A DNA stretch of 32,553 nucleotides from Akkermansiaceae bacterium (GTDB lineage: Bacteria > Verrucomicrobiota > Verrucomicrobiia > Verrucomicrobiales > Akkermansiaceae): assembly GCA_022510805.1 (NCBI GenBank), contig JAFLSS010000017.1, forward strand, positions 1-32,553, in the 5' to 3' direction. The notes under the pieces are model-generated. The model did no database searches. It had not been told where the DNA came from and was given only the letters and a program-made list of their open reading frames with translations. This document shows positions 22,801 to 31,000 of this stretch, piece by piece (the stretch's first letter is position 1; every line of letters starts with the position of its first letter). A program made the position numbers and the translations under genes.

Positions 22801-23257
22801 CCCCGGCCGCTCACCCGCATCTGCCCGGGGCGCTGCCGCCCCCGCGCCGCGATTCTCCCTGCACGCGCCCCCCTGCCCCATGGCGCGCAAAAAATCCCCC
22901 CCTGCAGGTGTGCTACCGAAGTAGCGCCCACAGGGGGGGAGGGAGCCGTTTGATGCTATGCGTACGGAGAGCTTATCAGCAGACTCGCCCGGCATGCACA
23001 GACTCGAGCTGCCGGCCGCACGGCAGATCACCGAGCACGCGCCCCCTCAGGGGATAGCGCCCGGCGGCCGAGAAGAAGCAGAGCGTGAGTACCGGCAGGT
23101 ACCGGTGAGGCGGAGGCGCGATTCACCGGATTGTTGCATGGGGGCATGAAAGCCGCACCCCCTGCGCTAACACGATTTCCAATCCGTTCTGGTTGATCAC
23201 ACACAGAATCCCGCACACCTCATCAGCACACTCTGAGCAAGCAGCTCGGCACTGTGA
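22801..23257. other. Hairpin-rich non-coding stretch
   Basis: These 457 nt separate the converging SWIM and lipoprotein genes; I see no convincing gene. Complementary segments are dense: CTGCCG/CGGCAG near 23011-23026, CCCCT/AGGGG near 23042-23052, CCGGTGA (23102-23108) with TCACCGG (23123-23129), and GCA-GGGGG (23136-23144) with CCCCCTGC (23158-23165). A terminator facing the minus strand stands at the left end. The simplest reading is a long structured 3' UTR of the lipoprotein mRNA, or a small RNA processed from it. Confidence 0.4.
22889..22940 (-). terminator. Strong terminator with UUCG tetraloop, minus strand
   Basis: On the minus strand, CCCCCCCTG (22939-22931) pairs with CAGGGGGGG (22904-22896). 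The tip is a GCTAC-TTCG-GTAGC hairpin (22925-22912), the very stable cUUCGg tetraloop. Six T follow (22894-22889). It lies about 320 nt downstream of the lipoprotein stop, so that transcript would carry a long 3' tail. Confidence 0.75.
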
Positions 23258-23656
23258 TTAGCGGCTGGCCTGGAAGTTACGCAGAATCTTGGAGCGGCGG
23301 GTGATCTTGGCAATACCGCGATCACCGGTGCTCACGCACTCGCCGCGAGTATCGACGTTAATGGAGCCTTTGTACTGCTTGCCATCATCCGTCTTCACGA
23401 TGATGCTCTGGCTCCAGCCGGCAGTGGTCTTGATCTCGCCCTTGCCCTTGCCCATGATGTGCTCACCACCGGCAGAGTACACGGGAGTAGAAGCATGCAC
23501 CACCTTAGCAGACACTTCATCCGTCGGCTCAAAGACATTGAGACCGGCACCCTCCAGCGTGTCGCCAAGCTTCTTCATGGAATCGCAGGAGCTAAGCCCC
23601 AGCATACCCAGAGCGGCCACGGAGAGAACCGCCGGAACTAATACGGTTTTTTTCAT
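23258..23656 (-). CDS. Small lipoprotein, unknown
   Basis: A 132-residue exported protein. The signal peptide ends in a lipobox, LSSC, with the lipidated cysteine at position 24. The mature part is rich in Gly/Lys/Thr with short strand-like segments (EVSAKVVHAS, SQSIIVKTDDGKQYKGSINV) and ends with a basic tail (AKITRRSKILRNFQASR). I know no family for it. The likely location is the outer or inner membrane, periplasmic side. The gene stands alone, with a candidate promoter at 23715-23746 that contains a run of 12 G, and a second, weaker -10-like TATATT about 21 nt before the start. Codon use is less GC-biased than in neighbouring genes. Confidence 0.8.
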   Translation of the reverse strand: MKKTVLVPAVLSVAALGMLGLSSCDSMKKLGDTLEGAGLNVFEPTDEVSAKVVHASTPVYSAGGEHIMGKGKGEIKTTAGWSQSIIVKTDDGKQYKGSINVDTRGECVSTGDRGIAKITRRSKILRNFQASR

Positions 23657-23995
23657 TGTTTGGTTGTAGTTTTAGTTAATATAGGCTCCACAAGAAAATC
23701 CGGTGGATATGTGTAGTCTAACGCATACCCCCCCCCCCCATGTCAATATTAAAATTTGAAATTCAAGCGATTATTTTTATTTTTTTGTAACCAGCGGCAC
23801 ACCACCTGATCCGGCAAAATGGAGAGACTCCTAAAAAAAGCCAACATAAGAACATTTTTCGGAAACAAGCTATTTAAACAAGCGGCCGGCAACACATTCT
23901 CTACCCCCCAAAAATTCCCCTGAAGAGAAACAAAATAACGAGGCACACCAGCCTCCCGCAAACACCGGCTCAGGCAGATCAGCGGGAGCAGGCTA
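23657..23995. other. AT-rich intergenic region upstream of the lipoprotein gene
   Basis: These 339 nt are conspicuously AT-rich and homopolymer-rich. They hold the G12 promoter described separately, a second TATATT box near 23677-23682 (minus strand) and, next to the kinase stop, CTCCCGC (23953-23959) with GCGGGAG (23982-23988), which could be a weak terminator for the kinase without a T run. No open frame on either strand looks like a gene. Confidence 0.4.
23715..23746 (-). promoter_or_regulatory. Lipoprotein promoter with G12 tract in the spacer
   Basis: On the minus strand, -35 TTGACA (23746-23741, perfect consensus) is followed by T, twelve G (23739-23728), TATGCGT and -10 TAGACT (23720-23715). 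The spacer is 20 bp to TAGACT, or 19 to TTAGAC, too long for good activity. Loss of two or three G would give the optimal 17 bp. This is the layout of promoters switched by slipped-strand mispairing, such as those of Neisseria porA and Bordetella fim genes. Confidence 0.5.
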
Positions 23996-25555
23996 TCATT
24001 TCGCGCGCGCCTCCTGTTCCCGCAGCTCGCTCTCCTTGCTCCGTATACGGCTCAGGAGTGACGCCTTCTCCCGTTCGAGCTCACTATCCGTCTGCAGCCC
24101 CAAGGTATACTCAGCCACCACAGAATCGTAGAGACTGCGGAACTCCTCCTCCAGCTCGAAGCTGACACTACTGAGCAAAGCGCTCTCCTCCGCATTCGCA
24201 GGAGAAAAATCCGCTCTTATGGCGGCGGCGCTTTGGCGGTAGCCGGAAATCGCCTGCATCCACTCTTCAGAAGTCTTGTTGCAAGCCTGCATCCGCTCCT
24301 GATAAAGCTTCTCATACTCCATGTAGAACACACTTTCCAGCATCTCGGCAGCAGCGGAATCCGAGAGGCGGTCACAGGCCTCCGCAGTGCGCGCCGTCAG
24401 CTCCTGCTGGCGGGCGTCATAATCTCTCTTGATCTTGGAAAAAAGCGTCTTGTAATGGGCACACACCGCAGCATAGGACTCCATCTCACAGAACTCCCGC
24501 ACACGCTGCGTCAGCTCCTTTTTCACCTCCTCAGAAGCGCCGAAGAAGCGCGCGGGAGCAGGCGCGGGAGCCAGCCGCCACGCCGTGTAAGCCACGCCGC
24601 AGCCCAGCGCCGTCAGGACAGAGGCCGTGAGCACGATGCGCTTGAGGCGGCCATGGCGGGGGATAGGCAGCTCCGGCAGCGTGCCATTCTCCCAGCAGCG
24701 CAGCCACTGCTCCACACTCTGGCAGCGCACGGCGGGCTTGAGGGAGAGATTGCGCTGCAACAGAGCCACCAGCTCGGCGGGGTAAGACAAGCGGGAGGAG
24801 ACAGAGCGGATCGGGGCCAGGTCATCCTGCATGAGGCGGGCATCCGACGCCTCGGGGCGGATGCCGGTGATCAGCTCATACCAAGTAGCAGATAGAGCGT
24901 AAAAATCCGTCCACGGGCCCACACTCCCCTTGCCGGTGATCTGCTCCGGGGCGGCATACCCGCGCGAGAAAGAGCCCTGCGTCGTGGTCGTCGTGAGCTC
25001 CGGGCGGTTCAGCGCCGCGCCGAAGTCGATGATGATGGGCGAGCCCGCCTCATCGAACATAATATTGTCCGGCTTGAGATCGCGGTGAATAATACCGCGC
25101 TGGTGCAGGTAGCCCAGAGCATCCAGAAGCTGCCGCAGCCAGCCGATGCTGGCCTCCGCGCTCAGGTCCTCATCGCGCATGCGCTGCCGCAGCGAGCCGG
25201 AGCCCAGCCAGGGCATCACGCAAAACACGCTGCCATTGCCCCAAATCACATCATGAATGCGCACAATATTGGCGTGATTGAGCGAGGCGAGGGTGCGCGC
25301 CTCCTTGCGCATGTCATCCAGGGCATGGATGTAGAGGGACTCCCACTCCGTGCGGATGGGGCGCACCCCGCCGCCCTCCTGCTCCCGCAGGCATATCCCG
25401 GCAGGGAAGCACTCCTTCACTGCCACATTGCGCTTCAGCTCCGTATCCCACGCGATATAGGTGATCCCGAAACCACCCTGCCCCAGCGGTTTGAGCAGCT
25501 TGTAACGATTATCTATTATCGTGCCGGGAGGCAGGTCATAAACAAGCTGAGGCAT
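23996..25555 (-). CDS. Transmembrane Ser/Thr protein kinase (Hanks type)
   Basis: A 519-residue signalling kinase. The catalytic domain spans residues 18-290: glycine loop GQGGFG (25-30), K47 in AVKE, E85 in the C-helix, catalytic loop HRDLKPDN (157-164), DFG (177-179) and GYAAPEQ (199-205). A single membrane helix follows at about 306-328, then an Ala/Pro linker. An extracytoplasmic part of about 185 residues looks wholly helical and rich in Glu/Ser/Arg, with no PASTA repeats or known sensor domain. Residues 51-80 between the lysine and the C-helix carry an insert common in kinases of Verrucomicrobiota and Planctomycetota. The gene starts 26 nt after a small HTH regulator and is likely read from that gene's promoter. 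Confidence 0.93.
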   Translation of the reverse strand: MPQLVYDLPPGTIIDNRYKLLKPLGQGGFGITYIAWDTELKRNVAVKECFPAGICLREQEGGGVRPIRTEWESLYIHALDDMRKEARTLASLNHANIVRIHDVIWGNGSVFCVMPWLGSGSLRQRMRDEDLSAEASIGWLRQLLDALGYLHQRGIIHRDLKPDNIMFDEAGSPIIIDFGAALNRPELTTTTTQGSFSRGYAAPEQITGKGSVGPWTDFYALSATWYELITGIRPEASDARLMQDDLAPIRSVSSRLSYPAELVALLQRNLSLKPAVRCQSVEQWLRCWENGTLPELPIPRHGRLKRIVLTASVLTALGCGVAYTAWRLAPAPAPARFFGASEEVKKELTQRVREFCEMESYAAVCAHYKTLFSKIKRDYDARQQELTARTAEACDRLSDSAAAEMLESVFYMEYEKLYQERMQACNKTSEEWMQAISGYRQSAAAIRADFSPANAEESALLSSVSFELEEEFRSLYDSVVAEYTLGLQTDSELEREKASLLSRIRSKESELREQEARAK

Positions 25556-25581
25556 GTGCGCAGGAGCCGGATATTCTGTGA

Positions 25582-25977
25582 TTATTCAGCCGTGAGGTTG
25601 GAAAGGGAGGCAGAGAGGAACTCCTCCAGCGTCAGCCCTTGCTTAAACGCCTTATCCTCCAGCTTTTTGCGCACCTCATGATCCAACTTGAAGGTGATGA
25701 GAGTCTCAGAGCGCACCGTGATACCACTCCCCCCGCCGGGCGGCGGCACAGGCACAGGCGGCATCACCACAGGGCGGTGGGCAATGAGCTGGCGGATGAT
25801 GTGTTCCTTGGCTTTGGGAATCGCCTTGCGGGCCATCCAATTGCGCACCGTTGATTCGGATACGTAGCAATTCTCTGCCAACCATGCGTAGTCATGCCCA
25901 TTGGCCTTGAGCCACAACTTCACGTTCAATTTCAAATCTTTTTGATTTTCTGTTTCCACGGAGTGACTATATATCAT
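25582..25977 (-). CDS. Small DNA-binding regulator with HTH and RHH-like ends
   Basis: With the ATG at 25977 the protein has 131 residues. The N-terminal part (about 14-70) reads as a helix-turn-helix: NVKLWLKANGHDYAWLAENC, YVSESTVRNWMARKAIP. A Pro/Gly linker (PPVPVPPPGGGSG) leads to a C-terminal segment, ITFKLDHEVRKKLEDKAFKQ then GLTLEEFLSASLSNL, that resembles a ribbon-helix-helix or coiled dimerisation unit. I know no family with this composition. A promoter at 25966-25994 has its -10 box inside the first codons of this frame, so the true start may be the in-frame GTG at 25959; a longer TTG start at 26007 is unlikely. The kinase gene follows 26 nt later, suggesting that the two are one signalling unit. 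Confidence 0.75.
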   Translation of the reverse strand: MIYSHSVETENQKDLKLNVKLWLKANGHDYAWLAENCYVSESTVRNWMARKAIPKAKEHIIRQLIAHRPVVMPPVPVPPPGGGSGITVRSETLITFKLDHEVRKKLEDKAFKQGLTLEEFLSASLSNLTAE

Positions 25978-25994
25978 TTTTGCTACCAGTGCAA
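25966..25994 (-). promoter_or_regulatory. Promoter of the HTH regulator and kinase
   Basis: Minus-strand -35 TTGCAC (25994-25989), 17-bp spacer and -10 TATAGT (25971-25966). The -10 box ends 6 nt before an in-frame GTG at 25959 and overlaps codons 3-4 of the frame that starts at 25977. This supports a leaderless GTG start. Confidence 0.5.
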
Positions 25995-26011
25995 GCCTTA
26001 TTTTCAAAGAC

Positions 26012-26026
26012 GCGCAAAAAAAGCGC
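26012..26026. promoter_or_regulatory. Palindrome between divergent promoters
   Basis: GCGC (26012-26015), seven A, GCGC (26023-26026) lies midway between the divergent promoters of the HTH regulator and the 99-residue protein gene. The position suits an operator for the small HTH protein; the half-sites are short and the match could be accidental. Confidence 0.3.
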
Positions 26027-26038
26027 CATAAAAACGGC

Positions 26039-26067
26039 TTGCCTTTCGACGGGGCGAAAGCTAGAAT
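26039..26067 (+). promoter_or_regulatory. Promoter of the 99-residue protein gene, leaderless
   Basis: -35 TTGCCT (26039-26044), 17-bp spacer and -10 TAGAAT (26062-26067). The box ends only 5 nt before the ATG at 26073, so transcription should begin at the start codon itself, or the next ATG at 26082 is used. Confidence 0.6.
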
Positions 26068-26072
26068 AGCGC

Positions 26073-26372
26073 ATGCCCAGCATGCTCCCTATAGATCCTG
26101 AACAATTTTCAGCAGCCGTCACCGCGCTCAACTCCATGTCCCCGTGCGATGGTGTGGTGATGACCCGCCAAGGTGAGGTGAAACCCGGCTACACCGCCGA
26201 TGCAGACACCCTCTGCATGCTCATCAGCGCCCCGCAGCTGGGGCGCATGCTCTCGGCCGCCGGGCTCTCCTCCTACACGGTGAAAGAGCTCAAGCAGTGG
26301 ATCAGCGAGATCGATATCGCCCCCTTGCAGGCGAAGGTGGATGCCGCTCTGCAAGACAGCGCCGCAGAGTGA
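26073..26372 (+). CDS. Small cytosolic protein, unknown
   Basis: A 99-residue acidic protein that I do not recognise. It has no signal peptide or membrane segment. The sequence alternates likely helices (PEQFSAAVTALNSM, APQLGRMLSAAG, VKELKQWISEIDIAPLQAK) with a short central hairpin-like part (DGVVMTRQGEVKPGY). Its start is fixed by a promoter whose -10 box ends 5 nt upstream; an internal ATG at 26082 is also possible. The AEC transporter starts 22 nt after the stop, so the two are cotranscribed. Codon use matches the neighbouring core genes, which argues for a real gene. Confidence 0.65.
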   Translation: MPSMLPIDPEQFSAAVTALNSMSPCDGVVMTRQGEVKPGYTADADTLCMLISAPQLGRMLSAAGLSSYTVKELKQWISEIDIAPLQAKVDAALQDSAAE

Positions 26373-26394
26373 CACCCCCCCGCCCCCCGCAGCC

Positions 26395-27384
26395 ATGGCC
26401 TCCATTGTCCTGCACGCCTTTCTCTCCACCCTGCCGGTATACGTCTTTTTTGCTATCGGCTTTTACCTGAGGAGGAAAGGCGCCCTCTCCCCGCAGAATG
26501 ACGCCCCCATCATGCAGCTTGCCATGGACGTGGGCTACCCGTGCCTCATTTTCTACAACATCATGCGCTACATGGTGGTGGACGCCGCACCGGGCATCAG
26601 CAGCATCGGCTTCTCGCTGCAGGCCGTGGGCTGCGGGTTTGCCGAGCTGGCGCTCGGAGTGGCGGCGGCCTGGGCGGTGGCAAAGCTGCTGCGGCTGCGC
26701 ATCGGCACAGGGCTGCGCACCTTCACCCTCACGGCGGGGGTGCAGAACTACGCATTCTTTGTCATCCCCATCGTCGACATGTTGTTCAGCGGGCCGGGGG
26801 ATCCCACCCTCGGCGTGCTCTTCATCCACAACATGGGCTGTGAGATCTTTGTGTGGAGCCTGGGAGTGATGCTGATGTGCGGCGGGGCCAAGGACCTGCG
26901 GCTGAGCACCCTGCTGCGCGGCCCGCTACTGGCCGTCGCGGGGTCACTCCTGCTGGCGTGGAGCGGGCTGGGAGCCTATGTGGCGCAGCCGCCCATCATG
27001 AAAGCGGCAGAGATGGTGGGCGCCGTGGCCACCCCCATCTGCCTGATCCTCTTCGGCTGCTCCATGTATGACCTGACACGGCACTTCACCTGGCAGCCGC
27101 GCATGCTGGTTTCAGGGCTGGCGGCGCGGCTGCTGCTGGCGCCGGCGCTCATTCTCCTGCTGGCGTGGGCGCTGCCGGTGGATCCGCTCATCAAGCGCAT
27201 CATGGTCATCCAGAGCGCCATACCGAGCGCAGTCATCCCCGTCATCCTCGCCAAGCGCTTTGGCGGCATCCCCACCATCGGCACACAGATCCTCCTCTCC
27301 ACCACGCTCTGCTCCTTCCTCACGCTGCCGCTCTGGCTGGCGGTGGGCAATGCCTGGGTGGCGCCGCTGCTGCCCGGTCCTTAA
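26395..27384 (+). CDS. AEC (auxin efflux carrier) family transporter
   Basis: A 329-residue polytopic membrane protein with ten predicted helices in the five-plus-five layout of AEC/BART carriers. Seen: LPVYVFFAIGFYLRRKGALS at residues 11-30, YPCLIFYNIMRY in helix 2, GVQNYAFFVIPI, then a central charged loop, and in the second half FGCSMYDL and AIPSAVIPVILAKRFGG, a typical AEC motif. Bacterial members export or import small organic acids such as malate or malonate. The substrate here is unknown. The frame extends upstream to 26341 but the ATG at 26395 starts right before the first helix and avoids overlap with the 99-residue gene. It converges on the tetR-type gene with a 4-nt overlap of the 3' ends. 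Confidence 0.88.
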   Translation: MASIVLHAFLSTLPVYVFFAIGFYLRRKGALSPQNDAPIMQLAMDVGYPCLIFYNIMRYMVVDAAPGISSIGFSLQAVGCGFAELALGVAAAWAVAKLLRLRIGTGLRTFTLTAGVQNYAFFVIPIVDMLFSGPGDPTLGVLFIHNMGCEIFVWSLGVMLMCGGAKDLRLSTLLRGPLLAVAGSLLLAWSGLGAYVAQPPIMKAAEMVGAVATPICLILFGCSMYDLTRHFTWQPRMLVSGLAARLLLAPALILLLAWALPVDPLIKRIMVIQSAIPSAVIPVILAKRFGGIPTIGTQILLSTTLCSFLTLPLWLAVGNAWVAPLLPGP

Positions 27385-28019
27385 CAAGCAGCGGCCCCCG
27401 GGGCATCCTTGCAAAGCAGGGCGCGCAGGCTGTCCATGATATAGAGCTTCCACTCCTGCAGGAAGGGCTCAAACCGCGCCTGATTCCCCTCCAAAAACAG
27501 GTGCACCAGCAGCTCGCGCGCCAAAAAGGGGAAAGTGAGCGAGCTGTAGATGGACATGAAGACGATGTGGATGGGCACGGTGCGGATGTTGCCCGCCGCC
27601 ATCTCCTGCCCGAGGTAGAGGCGGATGATCTCCCCAAATTCATCGAGCCGGCAGAGTTTGGCTTCCTCGACCAGGTGGTCGGCATTGCGGCGTATTTCTC
27701 CGCAGAGGAATTGCGGCAGGGAGGGGTTGCTCTTGAAGAGCTCGAGGTACTCGCCGACGATGAGCTCCAGGCGCTCCATGATGGGGATGGGGCGGCTGAG
27801 GATCTCCTCTGAGCGCGGCAGCAGCGAGCCGACAATGCTGCCGAACACCGCCTGAAACATGCTCTCTTTGGTGCTGAAATAATAGTGCAGCGAGGGGCGG
27901 GTGACTCCGGCCTGCTGGGCGATGTCGCCCATGCTGGTCGCCACATAGCCTTTTTCGATGAAAAGCTGCTTGGCCACGCTGATGATGTGGCTCTCGAGGT
28001 TGGTGCGTTTGGAGCTCAT
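27381..28019 (-). CDS. TetR/AcrR family transcriptional regulator
   Basis: A 212-residue DNA-binding repressor-type protein. The N-terminal TetR helix-turn-helix is complete at about residues 8-54: HIISVAKQLFIEKGYVATSM, GDIAQQAGVTRPSLHYYFST and KESMFQAVF. The C-terminal ligand domain is helical with no assignable ligand; its later part (LYLGQEMAAGNIRTVPIHIV, FMSIYSSLTFPFL) matches the usual TetR_C layout. The start codon overlaps the stop of the giant activase gene (ATGA), so it is made from the same mRNA and is the best candidate to control that operon in response to a metabolite. Its 3' end overlaps the converging AEC gene by 4 nt. Confidence 0.92.
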   Translation of the reverse strand: MSSKRTNLESHIISVAKQLFIEKGYVATSMGDIAQQAGVTRPSLHYYFSTKESMFQAVFGSIVGSLLPRSEEILSRPIPIMERLELIVGEYLELFKSNPSLPQFLCGEIRRNADHLVEEAKLCRLDEFGEIIRLYLGQEMAAGNIRTVPIHIVFMSIYSSLTFPFLARELLVHLFLEGNQARFEPFLQEWKLYIMDSLRALLCKDAPGAAAC

Positions 28020-31000
28020 GAGGGAGAGGCAACAGGTTGTAAATTGTCGATGAAGAGAAGGAGGCGGTTCGCGATGTTCACATCACTCACGCTGCTGTCG
28101 AAATCCAGCGAGAGCAGAGAAACCTGCGGCGCGAGGCGGCGCAGCTTGTTCTCAATCCCCTTTTGAACGATGTGGTTGGCAATGCAGCCAAAGGGCTGAA
28201 GGCTGATCACATGCGTGATCCCCTTCTGCGCGTAGGAGAGCACCTCTGCCGGGATCAGCCAGCCCTCGCCGAATTGGGCGTTGAGGTTCACCACGCGTCC
28301 CCCCAGCTCCGCCAGCTCGCTCGTGTTCTCGATGGGGATGAAGTACGGGAACGCGGAGGCGATCTTGTTGGCGCGCTCAATGCGCTTGAGAATGAGCCCC
28401 TGCAGCCAGTTGAGCGCGGCATCCGGCAGGAGCCGCTTGGCCATGTGGGTCTGCCAGCGGGCGCGGTAATTGACCAGTGATTGCGTGAAGAACGGCGTGA
28501 GCATGGGCGGCACCACCTCGATGCCGCGCTGCATGAGCCACTGCACCACGTTCCGCTGGGCAAAGGGGTTGAACTTGAGGTAGATCTCCCCCACGATTCC
28601 CACGCGCGCGCACTCCACCGCGCGGCAGATGGCGGCAAACTCCTGCGCCGCCTCGGCCACGAGCGGGTAGAGCTCCCGGCGCTTGCCGCGCTCGATGAGC
28701 TCTGAACCGGCGCGCAGGAAGCGCTCCCGCAGCGCCAGCGCCTGCCCCGGCTGCTTCTCGCGCACGGCTGAGGCGTGGTAAAAGCGCGAGATACAGTCGG
28801 CAAACAGCAGCGCATCCAGCGCAAGCGGCAGCAGGCGCAGCCAGTTCAGGTGAAAGCCCGGCTGCTCATGATCCAAGGCCTTGCCGGGCGCGAGTGCCAC
28901 CACCGGCGTATCCTTATACCCATTTTCCAACAAAGCTTTGCGAATAAGCGGCAGGTAGTTGCTGGCGCGGCATTGCCCGCCGGTCTGGGTGATGGCCACG
29001 GCACACTCCTCCGGCTTGTAGCGGCCGCTGCGGAACGCGCGGATGATATCCCCCACCACGAGGACGGCCGGGTAGCACATCTCATTGTTGCAGTACTGCA
29101 GCCCCCACTCCAGCGATTCTTCATCGCTGGGCGGCAGCACGACAAAGCGGTGCCCCATCTGCCCCAGCAGGGCCGGCACCAGCGGCGAGATGTAGTCCGA
29201 AAAGAAAGGCGCCAAAATCGTGCGCCGGCGCTCCGCTGCGGTGAAGGGCAGAGTGAGCTCCTCCGGCGCGGCGGCGGGAGCGGCGGGCGCCTCTTCCTGC
29301 AGGCGCAGGCTCTCCACCAGCGAGCGGATGCGCAGCTTGAGCGAGCCCGTGTTGCTCACGTCGTCGATCTTGAGCAGCGTCAGATTGCGCCCACTGCTCC
29401 GCAGCACCCCGGCCACAGCATCGGCCAGCAGCGCATCCGGCCCACAGCCAAAGGAGGTCAGCTGCACCATCTGCACCGCGCTCGGCTGCGAGTTCACCCA
29501 CTGCGCCGCGCGCAAAATGCGGTTCGGGTACGCCCACTGGGGCAGGTAGGGCCCGCGCGGCACCCGCGTGTCGGCCGCGCGCACCATATCCTCATTGACC
29601 ACGGCGATGCCCATGGCAGCCACCATGTCCGACACCTTGTGCTGGATGAGCGGGTCGGTGTGGTAGGGGCGGCCGGCGAGCAGGATCACCATGCGCCCGG
29701 CGGCGAGGGCACCCTGCAAGATATCCGTATTGCGCTGCAGCAGCTCCTGCTCATAGGCCTCATGCGCCGCCCACGCAGCGGCAAAGGCAGCCCGGGCTTC
29801 CCCGGCGGACACGCCGAGCCTCGCCAGGTACTCCACACACTGCCGGCGCAGCAGAGCCGCATCGCGGAACGAGATGGAGGGCGCATCCACCGGCAGCTCG
29901 CTCTGCACGCTTTTCACCACCTCCGAATAGCCGGAAACCACGGGGCAGTTGAAGCTCTCATGCTGCCCCTTATCACGCTTTTCATGCAGGACGAAAGGCA
30001 TGAAGATGCGATCCACCGCGCGCTGCTGCAAATCCCGGATATGGCCGTGCACCAGCTTGGCCGGGAAGCAGATGTTGTCCGACATCACCTTGCCCACACT
30101 CCCCTCGTAGAGCGCCTGAGTCGAGCGCGCGGAGAGCACGGGCTCAATGCCGCAGTGCGTGAAAAGCGCGTGCCAGAACGGGAACTCCTCATACATATTG
30201 AGGCAGCGGGGGATGCCAAGCCGCAGGCGCGGATTCACCACCGAGCACGGGCGGTCGAATAGCAGTTTTTCTTTGATCGGGAAAATATTGGGCGCGCGGT
30301 CCGCCGCCTTGCCGCTGTTGGTGAACACGCTCTCACAGCGGTTGCCGGAAAAATATTTGCGCGCGTGGCCGAAATCATAACACGTGACCTCGCAGCGGTT
30401 CTCACAGCCGCCGCAGTGCAGCAGGCGTGAGGTATACTGCGGCGCGTCCGGCACTGCGGACTCTGCCGACCCCTTCCCGCGTGCCGCCGCATACAGCGCG
30501 CACCCATACGCCCCCATGAGCTCCGGGCGCTCGCTGCGCACCACACTCACCCCGGTGAGGCGCTCAAACCCGCGCACCACCGCATCATTGAGCATCGCGC
30601 CGCCCTGCACCACAATGTGCTTCCCGAGCTCCTCCGGGCGGCGCAGTTGCAGCACCTTGTAGAGGCAGTTGCGCACCACGGAGTACGACAACCCGGCGGC
30701 GATATCTGCCTGTCCTGCGCCCTGGCGCAGCACCTGCTTGATGCGCGAGTTCATGAACACCGTGCAGCGCGTGCCCAGGTCACAGGGCGCGGGTGCGTAG
30801 CAGGCGGCGCGGGTAAACTCCCGGAGGCTGAGCCCCAGGGACTGCGCAAAGGTGCTGATAAAGGAGCCGCAGCCCGATGAGCAGGCTTCGTTGATCTCCA
30901 TGCGGTGGATGCTTCCCTCCCGCACAAAGACGGCTTTCATATCCTGCCCGCCGATGTCGAGGATGAAGCTCACCTCCGGCTCCAGGTGGCGCGCCGCCAT

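Noticed and set aside
23131..23257. About 40 codons continuing in frame after the lipoprotein stop, Cys- and Val-rich, suggesting read-through
   Set aside because: No own start codon, no protein pattern that I know, and it lies in a hairpin-rich tail; chance frames of this length are common in GC-rich DNA.
22940..23257. RNase P RNA, tmRNA or SRP RNA in the hairpin-rich stretch
   Set aside because: None of the universal strings (GAGGAAAGTC, the tmRNA acceptor ends, the SRP GGAAG-AGCAG apex) is present on either strand.
23749..23961. 70-codon ORF on the minus strand upstream of the lipoprotein gene
   Set aside because: TTG start, no promoter or coding bias, overlaps the -35 box of the lipoprotein promoter and ends in AT-rich spacer.
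28775..30262. 495-codon plus-strand ORF (and a 391-codon one at 30905-32080) opposite the activase
   Set aside because: Antisense shadows with His/Gln/Arg-rich low-information sequence; the minus-strand gene has conserved motifs over its whole length.
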